NCBI GenBank assembly: GCA_017979445.1
Contig: CM030718.1
Coordinates: 20,827,021-20,891,020 of the forward strand
DNA from: Akebia trifoliata
Lineage: Eukaryota > Streptophyta > Magnoliopsida > Ranunculales > Lardizabalaceae
Length of the DNA stretch: 64,000 nt
Direction of reading: 5' to 3'
Part shown: positions 35,551 to 46,469 of the stretch, piece by piece
Layout: every line of letters starts with the position of its first letter
Position numbering within the stretch: the stretch's first letter is position 1
Notes under the pieces: generated by a model
What the model was told of the DNA's origin: nothing
The model's input: the letters and a program-made list of their open reading frames with translations, nothing else
Database searches by the model: none
Position numbers and translations under genes: made by a program

Positions 35551-37084
35551 AACTATGAATTGTATCCTAGTCTTTCATTTTGAGTTCGATCCCAATTCAA
35601 ATATTTGCCTAGGAAAATATAATGATCATAATATATGTGAAGATGGTTGATTATTACAAATGAATTTTAGTTTTAAGCTAAGATACCTTTATAGGGAGAG
35701 TAGTTCGTCTTCTAAAAAGGGAAGGGTTTCTTTAGGTTCCCATTTCTTACAATTCCTGTCTCAGATTAGGTTTGTTGATCTATATTTGGATCACCATCCT
35801 GATATTTTTAGCGAGATTAGGTATCTTGTTCTTGATATTGTTAGCGATGGACATTACTATTGGGTTTTTGTTGATATGATTTCCCTTTTGGATGTAAATT
35901 TGGTATTTATTGTTGTGGTCACACATTTGATCTGTTTCTCTTACCTCTGTCCATGTTGAAGTTAAGATATTATTAGTTTTAATAAAAATCTGTACGTCAG
36001 GGCTCAAGATTTCAAATTCCAAATTCCAAATCCCCTTTCGATAGGAATAAATAAACATTCACAATGAAATTGGACACTTCGTAGTGTAACTTTGAAGCTT
36101 CACTTATTGCTTTAACTTTCCAAAATTAACTCCACCAAACTTGTGAGTAGAGGGAAATACGACTGACTTAAGTTGAGCTTGAGCATAAAACTTTTGAGGT
36201 TAATGCTTGAGTGTTGTATGGGTGTTGGCACAAATTCATAATCTATTTGGAAGCGAGTATTATCTAAGTCTTATGCTCAAACACAAACAGTAGTAGTGGT
36301 TTCTTACTTGTAAACCCGTGCAAACATCCTTCAAACTCTTAATTGAAGTACATACCTCATGTTTTACACTCAAAGTGTCATATATTTAACCGGTTTGCGG
36401 ACAAATTGCTCAGTGGCAATAGTGTGGATTTATGCCCATCTCCTCACCATCGGTAGGGCCTATAAAAATACACCTTTAAAGATTCAACAGAGTTACCATA
36501 CTGTTCGTGATGGTCTTGTGGATGGTGCTCCATGGTAAGGCTTCTGGTCTTTATTTTTGTAACTGCTCTGTTTTTGTTCCCTATAGCTCTAGATTTTGTT
36601 AATTTATTGTTGTTTTGGGTAGCACTTGCATTGTTTAATATGTGATTCAGTTGTGCGTCCATATATGATATGTTAAATTTCTAACCAAGATATGAGATCC
36701 AGTTGTGTATGGTCGTACATAATCTTTTTCATTATATAACATCTCATGGTATGGACGTACGATTACACATTACTAGGGCGAATCCTACCCACCAAATTCG
36801 TATAGTATACCTATATGCATGTAAGATAGCTATTTTCTGATTTCTAAAACATGTATAAATCAATTCTATGTTTCAGTGATTTGTTAAGATACATGTATTT
36901 TTCATACAAGTATATCACGCACAAAAAATGGTGACATAGGAAGACAATGAAAAACCTTTGAATGGTGTCTTCTAATGTGCACCTGACATGTAAGGTCTAT
37001 TCTACCTCAAATTTTCAGCATGTAACCAATAAAAAGTGTTGCTAAATTTTTCTTCAATGCATTTATTTATGAAATGTCGATTTT
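35551..37084. other. DNA between the duplicated MULE segments
   Basis: No domain recognised. The open frames at 35660-35959 (plus) and 36444-36662 (minus) have no clear family and could be chance. Confidence 0.35.
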
Positions 37085-37450
37085 TCCATTTATGGTAGTC
37101 TTACGACATTGACTAAAATAGTTCTGATCTAATATCCGAAGGAGCCTTCTGACATTGACTAAAATAGTTCTGATCTAATGTCAAAAGGAGCCTTTTGACA
37201 TTGAGTAAATAGTTATGATTTAATGTCAGAAGGCTCCTTCTGACATTGACTAAAATAGTTCTGATCTAATGTTAAAAAGAGCCTTCTGACAAGAAGTAAA
37301 ATAGTGCTGATCTAATGTTAGAAAGCTCCTTTTGACATTGACTAAAATAGTTCTGATCTAATGTTAAAAGGAGATTTTTGACATTGAGTAAAAAAGTTCT
37401 GATTTAATGTCAGAAGGCTTCTTCTGATATTGACTAAAATAGTTCTGATC
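37085..37450. repeat. Hairpin-forming minisatellite upstream of the MULE transposase
   Basis: About seven units of roughly 53 bp each carry CTGACATTGACTAAAATAGT and TCTGATCTAATGTCAAAAGG. Each unit junction is palindromic. The clearest is 37222-37247, where AATGTCAGAAGG, two bases, and CCTTCTGACATT form a perfect 12-bp stem. Related units lie just downstream of the transposase at 40775-40930. Confidence 0.85.
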
Positions 37451-37745
37451 TATTAGATTTTTAATGTTTAAAGAAATGCAATGATATTTTTTTTTTTTTT
37501 AGTTTTATTGAAATTTAGTAGAATTTTAGATTATAAGATGAAATATTTCTCATGAGTTAGAATTACAATTGTTAGTGTCTTAGAGCTTGATTATCGTGTT
37601 GCATTTAATGTGTTTGATGTATTGCGTCTTAAAGGTTTGATAGAATGTGTATCATTTTTTACATATATTTTTATAGATTTTCCATTTGGTTACAAATAAT
37701 CTCATTCTTAGTATCAAAATACCATATGCAGGGAGAATCTAATAA

Positions 37746-37979
37746 ATGGATAAAAGGAAGATTTCGTTGATATATTTTTATGATGGAAAGATCGTAGACC
37801 CATTTGACGGGTTTAAGTATAGTGATAAATGCAAAAATAAGTATGTTGGACGTGATATTTTATTTAAAATATTTACCGACATGATGTATGAAGTCACCGC
37901 ATGTAATCGAGATGAGGTAAATTTTAAGTTAAAATACTTGTATAGAATTAGCCCTCCATTCGTTGAGATAGATATATAA
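37746..37979 (+). pseudogene. MULE transposase N-terminal segment, second copy
   Basis: Encodes 77 residues, MDKRKISLIYFYDGKIVDPF to PPFVEIDI. This copy is nearest to the transposase core and is preceded by a CAG acceptor-like ATGCAGGGAGAATC. It is presumably the true first exon of the decayed transposase that follows. About 680 bp of degraded acidic-linker-like sequence separates it from the core. Confidence 0.6.
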
Positions 37980-38740
37980 AACAATGCAGACGTTAAAGTC
38001 ATATACATTTTCATCACGAAATCTCGACGCTTTGTTGAAATGAAAAATGATACTAACCGTATGCATACACAGAATATATTTGAAAATAGGTATGGGACAT
38101 TATGAATTCGTATCTATTATAGAAAAAAATTTATTTGTTATATTTTATTTGTGGTTGATACGAATGATTTACGATTTTACACATGTAGAAGGGAAAAATG
38201 TTAGAGCCAATTGTGGTCCCTTCGAAGTTGTTGAAAATAGAAAGATATGCAACTAGGTTCGTTATTTCTTTAATTTTATTTTAAATTAAGAACTTGTTGC
38301 AGTCTAAGTTATATCGATGCGATTCCTTTTTAATTATTCTTTTAATCTTATTTACAAAGGAATGTTGAAGACGATCCTATTTCAACAAATCTAACCAAGG
38401 GATGCAATGATACTGGACGAGTTCTAGATTCATCACATATTAGGTTAGTATATGAAACTAGGCATACACTAGGGTGATTCGAATCTTAAAAAATCATATA
38501 TAAATTTTTCATGATATATTGATTCATATTGTCATGTCTATAATAAAGTTGGGAGTTCAATTTATACACCCGTGCATCGAAATGTTCCAGATTCAGATTT
38601 CTCAAATCCAAACCTATACGTCAATATTTCAGGATGTTCAACCCCTATGTATGTCTACTCGTGTTACTTTCTTCAATTAATCCTTTTAGAAATATTTTTA
38701 ATTTGGCACGTCTATGTTTAGATACAATTTTCCTTCTACA

Positions 38741-40706
38741 ATGAATTGTCTGTTTGACGGTGAGGATGTTGATATGGATGAGGGTATTTACTCTCGTAGA
38801 GAAAAAAGTAAATTATTTGAGTCGCGTAATTCATCCGAAAAGAAAGTCTCATAAAATAGTTCATGCAGTAGTTCCGACGCAAGAGATGAGTTTAGTTGCA
38901 ACGTAGACATGGGATTAGATTCTGATAAAGGATCTGATAGTGTTGAACCTGACAATATGTGGGAAAAAACTTATGATGAAGGATACGATAGCCCATATTT
39001 TGAGAATGAAGTTCTTGAGTTTTTTCTTGAAAATCGTTCTAGAGGAAGAATGGAATTAAAAGTTGGAAATACGTATGGTTCAAAAAAATTGTTTCAAGTA
39101 GCTTTAAAAGAGTGTGCGATATTGTCAAACTTCCAAATTGAACCCATAAGGACTTGTCACACAGCGATCTCAGCCAAGTGTGTTATCCAAAGTTGTCCTT
39201 GACTCAGTCATGCTACTAAACTCCGCGGGATTCCAACTTTTGAAATAAAGAAGTTGATCTCCAATCATACGTGTGCATTACCAACACGTGGTCGTGACCA
39301 TAGGCAAGCCAGTAGTCGTTAGATTGCAGTTCGAGTGAAGGCGACTTTGAAGGAACATCCCAATATGACACCTAGCCAAATTATCACATATATTCAAAAA
39401 CATTTTGGTGCTACAATTTCGTATCGTAAGGCGTGGAGGGCAAAATAGTTTGCTATATCGGAATTGATTGGTTCATAGGACGAGTCATATCGTATATTAC
39501 CATCATATTGTGTAGAGTTAATGGGTGTTGATCCTGTTGCTGTCACTGTACTTGTATGTAGAGAGGAAGATAGGTTTGTGAGATTTTTTTGGAGTTTTGG
39601 TGCTTGTATTAAAAGTTACAGAAATAACATAAGAGGTATTATTTCAATTGATGCAGCCCACCTAAAAGGTAAATATTGTAGCCAACTCTTACTTGCAACT
39701 GGCTTAGATGGTAATAACAAGGTCTTTCCAATAGCCTTTGCGATCGTCGAGAGTGAAAATATTGATTCTTGATTATAACATGCTCGAATATTGGTTCGTA
39801 TTGATATCTGATCGTCACCCAGGCATTATGGAGAGTGTCCCTTTTGTATTTCCCAACGTCATCCATGGGTTTTGTTTAAGACACCTATGTGATAACTTCA
39901 TACGTGAGTTCAAGGACAACGTTGCCAAACAGAAGATCTGGATGATGGGAAATATATATAACATTCCAGCATTTGAACGTGAGATGCTTGAGTTGCGTGA
40001 CACTCAACCCAAATATTACAAATGGTTAAGTGCCATCAATTAGAAAAAATGGACTAGAACTTACTTTCATGTCAAACAATATCGCATGATGATAACGAAC
40101 ATATCTGAATGTATGAACAAGGTACTAAAGTTAGAAAAGGAACTTTCGATTACAGCTCTTGTTCATGCAACACATACTAAGTTGTCTAAGTATTTATTTG
40201 AGCGGGTTGAAGAATGTAAAATATTCAAAGATCAGTTGACTCCTTTTGCTCTGCGTGAAATTAAGAGATTTGATATTCCATCAAATTATGTAGATGTTCA
40301 TCAAACTGGAATTCATATGTACGAGGTTGGTGTACTTAAAAATAGATATGTTGTCGATCTAGGAAAGTTGAGTTGCATATGTCGTCGTTATGACCAGCTT
40401 GGTCTCCTATGCCTTCATGCCATTTCTGCCATCAAGCATGGTAAAATATCACCGTATGATTTCTTAAAAGATTGGTTCACAGTTGATCGATACCGAAAAA
40501 CATACAAGGATTTCATCAATCCCACGATTGATGAAAGTCAATGGATTGTTAGATGTGATGATGTGATCGTATCCCCTCCAAATATATTATCGATGTGGAA
40601 AAATAGGTTCAAAAGTCAGTCCGAGAAGCATTTATATTATCGATGTGAAAATTGTGGACGTCGTGACCACAATCGTAGGAGATGTGTGTACCCTCCTACT
40701 TCATAA
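38741..40706 (+). pseudogene. MuDR-like (MULE) transposase
   Basis: Mutator-like transposase. An acidic stretch (FDGEDVDMDEGIYSRR) is followed by the MULE DNA-binding domain (MELKVGNTYGSKKLFQVALK, then AKCVIQSCP). Next come HPNMTPSQIITYIQKHFG and the catalytic core IISIDAAHLKGKY with an active-site aspartate. A frameshift falls near 39770. LISDRHPGIMESVPFVFPN with the second aspartate follows, then FCLRHLCDNFIREFKD. The C-terminus has a SWIM finger with C-x-C and C-x-H ligands (LSCICRRYDQLGLLCLHAI) and a CCHC knuckle (CENCGRRDHNRRRC), all ligands intact. At least five in-frame stops lie at positions where relatives have Trp or Gln. Dead transposase. Confidence 0.92.
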
Positions 40707-40774
40707 TTGAGGTTGGTTTCTAGTCGAAAAATAGTTATGAATATTTTTGTACAATCATATTACATTATGATATA

Positions 40775-41100
40775 GTGTCAAGAGGATCCTTCTGACATTG
40801 TATAAAAAACAGTCTAATATAATGTCAAAAGGATCCTTCTAACATTGTATAAAAGATATTCTGATATAATGTTAAAAAAATCCTTCTGACATTATATCAG
40901 AATAATTGTATTCAAGTATCCATAGGATGAAATGTAGAAAAAAATATTTTTGAGAAATAACGATCTTTTTATTTTACTTGAGGTGTCCATATGAATCATT
41001 ATGATAAAATTAGTTATTTTTTATTAATTCAATGTCAATAAGATCTTTCTAACATTTTATTTATTCATTGTATTCAATTGTCCATAGGATCAAATATTTA
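40775..41100. repeat. Hairpin repeats downstream of the MULE transposase
   Basis: Three units (40790-40930) with CCTTCTGACATTGTATAAAA and TAATATAATGTCAAAAGGAT are variants of the 37085-37450 repeat. Near-palindromes such as AATGTCAAAAGGATCCTTCT occur. A further half-unit is at about 41030, and ATTGTATTCAAKTRTCCATAG is duplicated at about 40908 and 41069. Confidence 0.75.
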
Positions 41101-41393
41101 AGAATTTATAAATGGCTGAACATCTATTTCTTTTCGGTCAATGAACATGTTTAAACAAATTTATATGTTTTTTTGGTCAATGAACATGTCTAAATAATCA
41201 CTTAGGTATATGATTTTGATTTATTTTGTAAAATTATAAAGATGTTTAAACAATTAATTAGATTATGATAGTCCATCATTTTGTTATAGTATGAAGAATC
41301 ATTTGTAGGCGTTTTGCAAACATGAGCTTATTACTATGCTTATGTATATTTTGATGGCTTAAATTTTAAATATTATTGTGCAGGTATATTTGG

Positions 41394-41636
41394 ATGGCTA
41401 AATACTATGTCGTGTTCATTCGACATAAGCCTGGAATATACTCTACTTGGGAAGAGTGTCATAGGTATGTCGATGGTTATCTCGGAGCATGTTATACGTC
41501 ATTTAAGACCTTAGAAGATGCTGAGAAACACTTTCTTAATGATCAAGTTCGTGGTACTTGTCTGAATCAAAAGAAAAATGACAAGTTGGAGGCTTGTGAG
41601 ATGTCTTGTGTTTTGGTTGGTATTAGTATGGTTTAA
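41394..41636 (+). CDS. Small RNase H1 N-terminal (viroplasmin-type) domain protein
   Basis: From ATG at 41394 the frame runs 80 codons without a stop. The core KYYVVFIRHKPGIYSTWEEC followed by GYLGACYTSFKTLEDAEKHF matches the hybrid-binding domain at the N-terminus of eukaryotic RNase H1, also found in caulimovirus inclusion-body proteins and some plant transposons. Such domains bind RNA-DNA hybrids or dsRNA. There is no RNase H catalytic domain after it. An earlier ATG at 41376 would add six residues, but a TTGTGCAG acceptor-like site just before suggests that this is an exon. It lies 690 bp after the dead MULE transposase on the same strand and beyond the hairpin repeats. Whether it belongs to the element or is a captured host domain is open. 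Confidence 0.65.
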   Translation: MAKYYVVFIRHKPGIYSTWEECHRYVDGYLGACYTSFKTLEDAEKHFLNDQVRGTCLNQKKNDKLEACEMSCVLVGISMV

Positions 41637-41639
41637 TTA

Positions 41640-42265
41640 ACAGTTATGTTGTTAGGTTTTTATGTAATATGATGTTATTAGGAACAAACCTTTAAAATTG
41701 TAATTGAGCGCAATGACAACTCCTTTTTGTTTAAAATGGTTGTGAATGATATAAGTAGATGTTTTACCTTCCCCAAAAGTTAAATAATATTCAGTGAGAT
41801 GCCTTTATAGAAGGTAATTTATAGAATTTTTTTTAAATGATGATACGATCACCTTTTGTTTTACACAATTCTTGAGTTACTAGAATAGATCTTTATCTCT
41901 ATAAACCATATTACATTATCTAAAGAGTGATTTGTGTCCCTCTCTCAATTCTTTCATTGATATGACATTGTCACGTACCTTTCATAATGAAATAAACTTG
42001 ATTTTAAATTTGAGTTATAGGTTTGCATTGTCAGTATCACTTTATTAACAAGGAAAAATAATACGTAATTACAACAGTTGAAGTGGGTTATATTAATAAA
42101 CTTCATCTCCCATTTCAATAGTTGGGTCGTGTTAGTGAAAAAATAATTGAAAAGTACTCAACCATTGTTATTAATAAAAATAAAAACATTCTGATTCCAT
42201 TCTTTAACACATAAATAGTAAAAACATCCACATTTAAATTACGCTCATGCATCCTCTTACAAACA
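41640..42265. other. No recognisable gene
   Basis: AT-rich sequence without domain, clear repeat or motif. Confidence 0.4.
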
Positions 42266-42267
42266 TA

Positions 42268-42700
42268 CTAGAGACTACTATTTTGATTAATGCCGTTCTC
42301 CATATGATAAGGAGAGCGAATATTATTACTCTCTAATACCTCATTTATGAAATCAAAGTTCACATTTGGATGTTCCGCATAATCAGATCCTAGAGTTTGT
42401 TGTCTACTTTTTCGGATAAATATCAGTCTCTTTTCATCATACATCCTATTAATGGCACTTTTGTAGTTGTCTGGGTTGTCCCTGCTCATATACTCTCATA
42501 TCCTTTCCGGAATAAATATGCACAGACTTCTCATCATACACCTTAGTTTCTTACCATCATCGAGTAAATCTTGTCAGAATGCATTTTTCCTAGCCTTCTC
42601 GTTTTTATCGGTTGATTCGATAAGTTTCGTGTACATCTGAGACTCGTAATTATCAAGTTTGAGCTCATCAACCTCATTCGATTGCATATTTGCCATGTTA
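42268..42700 (-). pseudogene. Broken hypothetical protein
   Basis: On the minus strand a frame starts MANMQSNEVDELKLDNYES near 42698 and is stopped after KARKNAF. It resumes as QDLLDDGKKLRC and, after another stop, continues from MSRDNPDNYKSAINRMYDEK to 42268. The composition is hydrophilic and charged throughout, which suggests a former coding region, but I do not recognise a family. It may be an accessory protein of a nearby transposon. Confidence 0.35.
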
Positions 42701-42839
42701 GAACTTATATTCCTTTGTAAAAATAACTCTGAAGGTGTTTGTATTTTTTGGGTAAAAACACCTTCCTATTTATAGAATCTTAGGCTCATTTATTGTAAAA
42801 TCTTATTTTATTCAATATATGAAAAATATAAAAAATAAG

Positions 42840-43200
42840 ATATAATGACTTGACTTGATATCTGTGACACATTAAATATTTTGTCTAATTTTACAAAATT
42901 ATTTTTACAAAAGATCTCTGTAAATCTAAGTGATTGAATGACTTGACTTGATATCTGTGACACATTGATTCTTTTGTAAAATTTTGAGAAATTAATTTTT
43001 GAAAGATGTGTAAATCTAAGTGAGTGAATGACTTGACTTGACATCAGTAACACATTGATTGAATGACTTGACTTGACATTAGTGACATATTGATTATTTT
43101 GTAAATTCTCTGGAAAAAAGTTTTTTCAAAGATCTGTGTAAATCTGAATGAATGACTTGAGTTGACATCTGTGACAAATTGATTTAGGTAATTGAAATTT
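42840..43200. repeat. Tandem repeat of about 90 bp, four degenerate units
   Basis: ATGACTTGACTTGAYATCTG followed by TGACACATTGATT and, further on, AAAGATCTSTGTAAATCTAA recurs four times with length variation. One unit is shortened to about 45 bp (43025-43070). Confidence 0.8.
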
Positions 43201-44912
43201 GTGAATTTTTTTATAAAATTTGAACATGTAACTCCAAGTCTGAAAAAAGACAATGTCACAAGTATCCATCTAAAAATACATTTAAAAAAAAATTAATTTT
43301 TTATATCAAAAGGATTTATATAAACATCTTAGGTACAATATAAAGATGATCATTTCTCAGATAAGATCCCTTTGTACATTTTCAGAAATTTTTTAGTCTC
43401 TTTGGGATATTTTATCTCTGAACATTGATTCTTGCAAATTTGTATCCAGTCGACCCGTCATCTGTATCTACATTTTTAAGAAAATGTATGGAAACTTCTT
43501 GGCGAGAAGAATCGAGTGTCATTGTACTGTTAATCATGATTTATTTATATACTAAATTGAGAAGAATTTTGATAGAGATGTTGAAATGCATTTTGTTATT
43601 TCACTTGATTTCCATTAGATGGTAACCTTCTTTTAGTAGGTACTTGTGTCCGAATGATCCACATTTTGTGTCCGAATAATCTTGTGATTTTTTTTTTCAT
43701 TTTGTGACACTTCTTTCCTTGAGAATTTGTTGGGTTACATTAAGAGATGTTACAATAATAATTATTAATGGTTTATGATGCTTGTGGTCATAATCCCTAG
43801 TAAGTATTTGTTGGATTGGTTTCAGCATGGCATTGAGTTGTTCATTTACGAGGTTGACTATGTCCAATGGTTATAGCCATCTGATCAATGAAATATTGGA
43901 TTGTTATGCCCTCCTGCCTAGAAATTTATATGAAGATTCTTGTCTGAATGGTTATTATTTAGTCAATGATATGCATATTTTGAGCCTTTTAACATTATAT
44001 GAGAACTATTCATTAAATTTGAGGTATGTTATTCAATGTTCAGTTGTGTTGTTTGAGATTCAAGTCCTTTGTGGGATATCATCTTTTTAATTGCTAATTA
44101 TTTTCTATTAGATATTGATAAAATTTTTATATTAATAACTATCAAAAGACTAAATGGTATTCTTTGATCCTTTAAGTAGTTGATATTGATATTAGAAAGT
44201 GAATAACAATATGAAGGTTTTACTTGGTATACAAATCTTTTGTAGTTTCAAGTGAAATACTTTGTATATCTTCAAGTTTAAATGCAAACATTAACGCACT
44301 TTATATGACTCGTGTTATTGTTTGTAATAACAAGTTCCAAAACATGCAAAGATGACAATTTATTTTATTTTCTAAAACAAGAGCCAAGGAGACCAAGGAT
44401 ATATAGGTGCATTTTAAAGTTTGTTCTTTGATCATCTAATCTATTACCCAAGTTACCAATACAACGTGAAACGGATGAGGGGTATTACTACAGTGCACTT
44501 CAACTCAAGATAATTTGTTTGACTCATAGACATAGGTATTACTACTATACAAAGTGGATTTTAGATTTCTTTTAGTGTCACTATTTGCTATCGTTCTTTT
44601 GGTTCTTTTATTTTTATTTTTACCTCTAATGATATTTTTTCACTCTATTTTTTTCATGGCTATTATTATTATACAAAGTGGATATTAGATTTAACATTCT
44701 ATATATGCCTAGTCTGCCACACAATACGTAACTCCTGTGTCGTTGTTTGTTATTATTATTTCTTTTACCTTTGATAATCTTTTTTCTTTCCCTTTTTAAG
44801 GAGGTATTTTGCACAACAAAACTAAAACTGCTAAGGGAGAGCAGTTCGATAAACTAAAATGACCGAGATTGTTTGAGGGGTAGTGTTTCATATCATCTTT
44901 GGAGAACAAAAA
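43201..44912. other. No recognisable gene
   Basis: AT-rich DNA. Open frames at 43425-43625 and 43827-44090 lack recognisable domains. GTGGATWTTAGATTT and TACTATACAAAGTGGAT are duplicated at about 44540 and 44670. Confidence 0.35.
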
Positions 44913-44922
44913 TGTTTGGTTT

Positions 44923-45008
44923 ATAGCTTAGTTGGTTTGGCACTTTGCAAGAAACTTTGATGTCGTGGGTTCAAGTCCAGCTTACCCATCAAAGAAAAAA
45001 ATAAAAAC
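44923..45008 (+). mobile_element. Short tRNA-derived SINE with target duplication
   Basis: Box A (TAGCTTAGTTGG at 44924) and box B (GGTTCAAGTCC near 44970) are well matched and tRNA-spaced. The unit ends in an A-rich tail (AAAGAAAAAAATAAAAAC). TGTTTGGTTT occurs at 44913-44922 and again at 45009-45018, just outside the unit, as a 10-bp target duplication. The sequence does not complete a tRNA cloverleaf. It lies about 250 bp before the host-gene fragment cassette. Confidence 0.6.
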
Positions 45009-45211
45009 TGTTTGGTTTTCTTTTGCTGCTGCTTGTATAGGCACAACCTGGATGATCTTAAGATTTGTTAGCATTTTTGCTCTTGTTGGACCAACTAATA
45101 ACTGGCCAACAAAAAGTTTTAGACTTTTGGGATAACTGCTACATGCCTTGAAACATTTATAAAAAGTTGTGTTGGATATTCTGTTATCGCATATATATTG
45201 GGCATAAGTGA

Positions 45212-45580
<369 letters not shown>

Positions 45581-45768
45581 AACTGGTACCATCATTGGAT
45601 TGGGAGACTTGCTCTCATCTTCGGAGGTGCAGGGAATGCTTGGAAGATAAGCTATGGGTTTGTTCTTTCCTTCATTCTTGTAACTGTTATCATTTTAGAA
45701 GCATTATTGCAGCTACGAGGACCCGACAAAACAATTTCACCAGCCTTCCAATGGATCCAATTCAATAG
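45581..45768 (+). pseudogene. Cytochrome b561/DOMON-domain protein C-terminal fragment
   Basis: Plant DOMON-cytochrome b561 proteins are membrane electron carriers. This fragment encodes YHHWIGRLALIFGG, then GNAWKISYGFVLSFILVTVI and ILEALLQLRG, with a His of the heme-binding part and the last membrane helix. It ends TISPAFQ. A one-base shift then allows ATG-GAT-CCA-ATT-CAA-TAG, which resembles the family's usual C-terminus (MNPIQ-stop). Some residues between the His-containing segment and AGNAWK are missing compared with relatives. It is joined in frame to the CDC48 piece (VNWNWYHHW), so a chimeric reading frame of 69 codons exists from 45563. Confidence 0.82.
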
Positions 45769-46469
45769 GTAATTCCATGTTGTTTTTTCCCTCTTGTAAT
45801 ATTTTTTTTTCTTTTATTCCTTATTACCTTTTTTTACCAAACTCTATTGAAATTGGAAATAAATTTCTATAACAGGAAAAGCTTTTCTAGATTTCAGAAA
45901 TAAATCCATGTGAATTTAGTAAGATTTACTGCATTGCTTTTTTTCTAGATTTCAGAAATAAATTTTTAGCATATTTGCAGCTTATATTTTATTTGAATAG
46001 TAGAAATTTCCATTTGCAAACTATAGCTTCTTGTAGATTGAGAGAAGGAAAGTAGAGCTTGGATTTAAAGAGGGTAATGACCTAAATTATAGATGAACAT
46101 ATTTATAGGAAAAGTTGAGCTGATCTATTTTTTGAACTTTTTATGTTGAAAATTTGGTCAGTCAGTTTAGTAACAGGTTTTGGGAAAATAAAACATGTAC
46201 TATGTACTAATATAATTGAAGCTTTATGGGTGCTAGGTTGTTCTTCTAAAGTGGTGTACATCTTGTGGTTCATTTTTATATGATTTTCTTACCGAAGAAG
46301 ATTGAATATATACAAAATAGAATTAGTAGTTTTATATAGAGGATTCAATGTCTCAAATTATTGATCCTGCATGTGAAGAATAATTTTTTTTTTCTAGTAT
46401 TATTTCTTGACCATCAGTTTATATGTAATTGTAGCACTTATTTTTTTTTATTTTCTTTTATATGGATAG

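Noticed and set aside
37085..37450. CRISPR-like repeat array
   Set aside because: Unit spacing and inter-repeat sequence are themselves repeated (a minisatellite), and the context is a plant transposon region.
44923..45008. A functional tRNA gene
   Set aside because: Box A and B are present, but the acceptor and anticodon stems do not pair and an A-rich tail follows. A SINE fits better.
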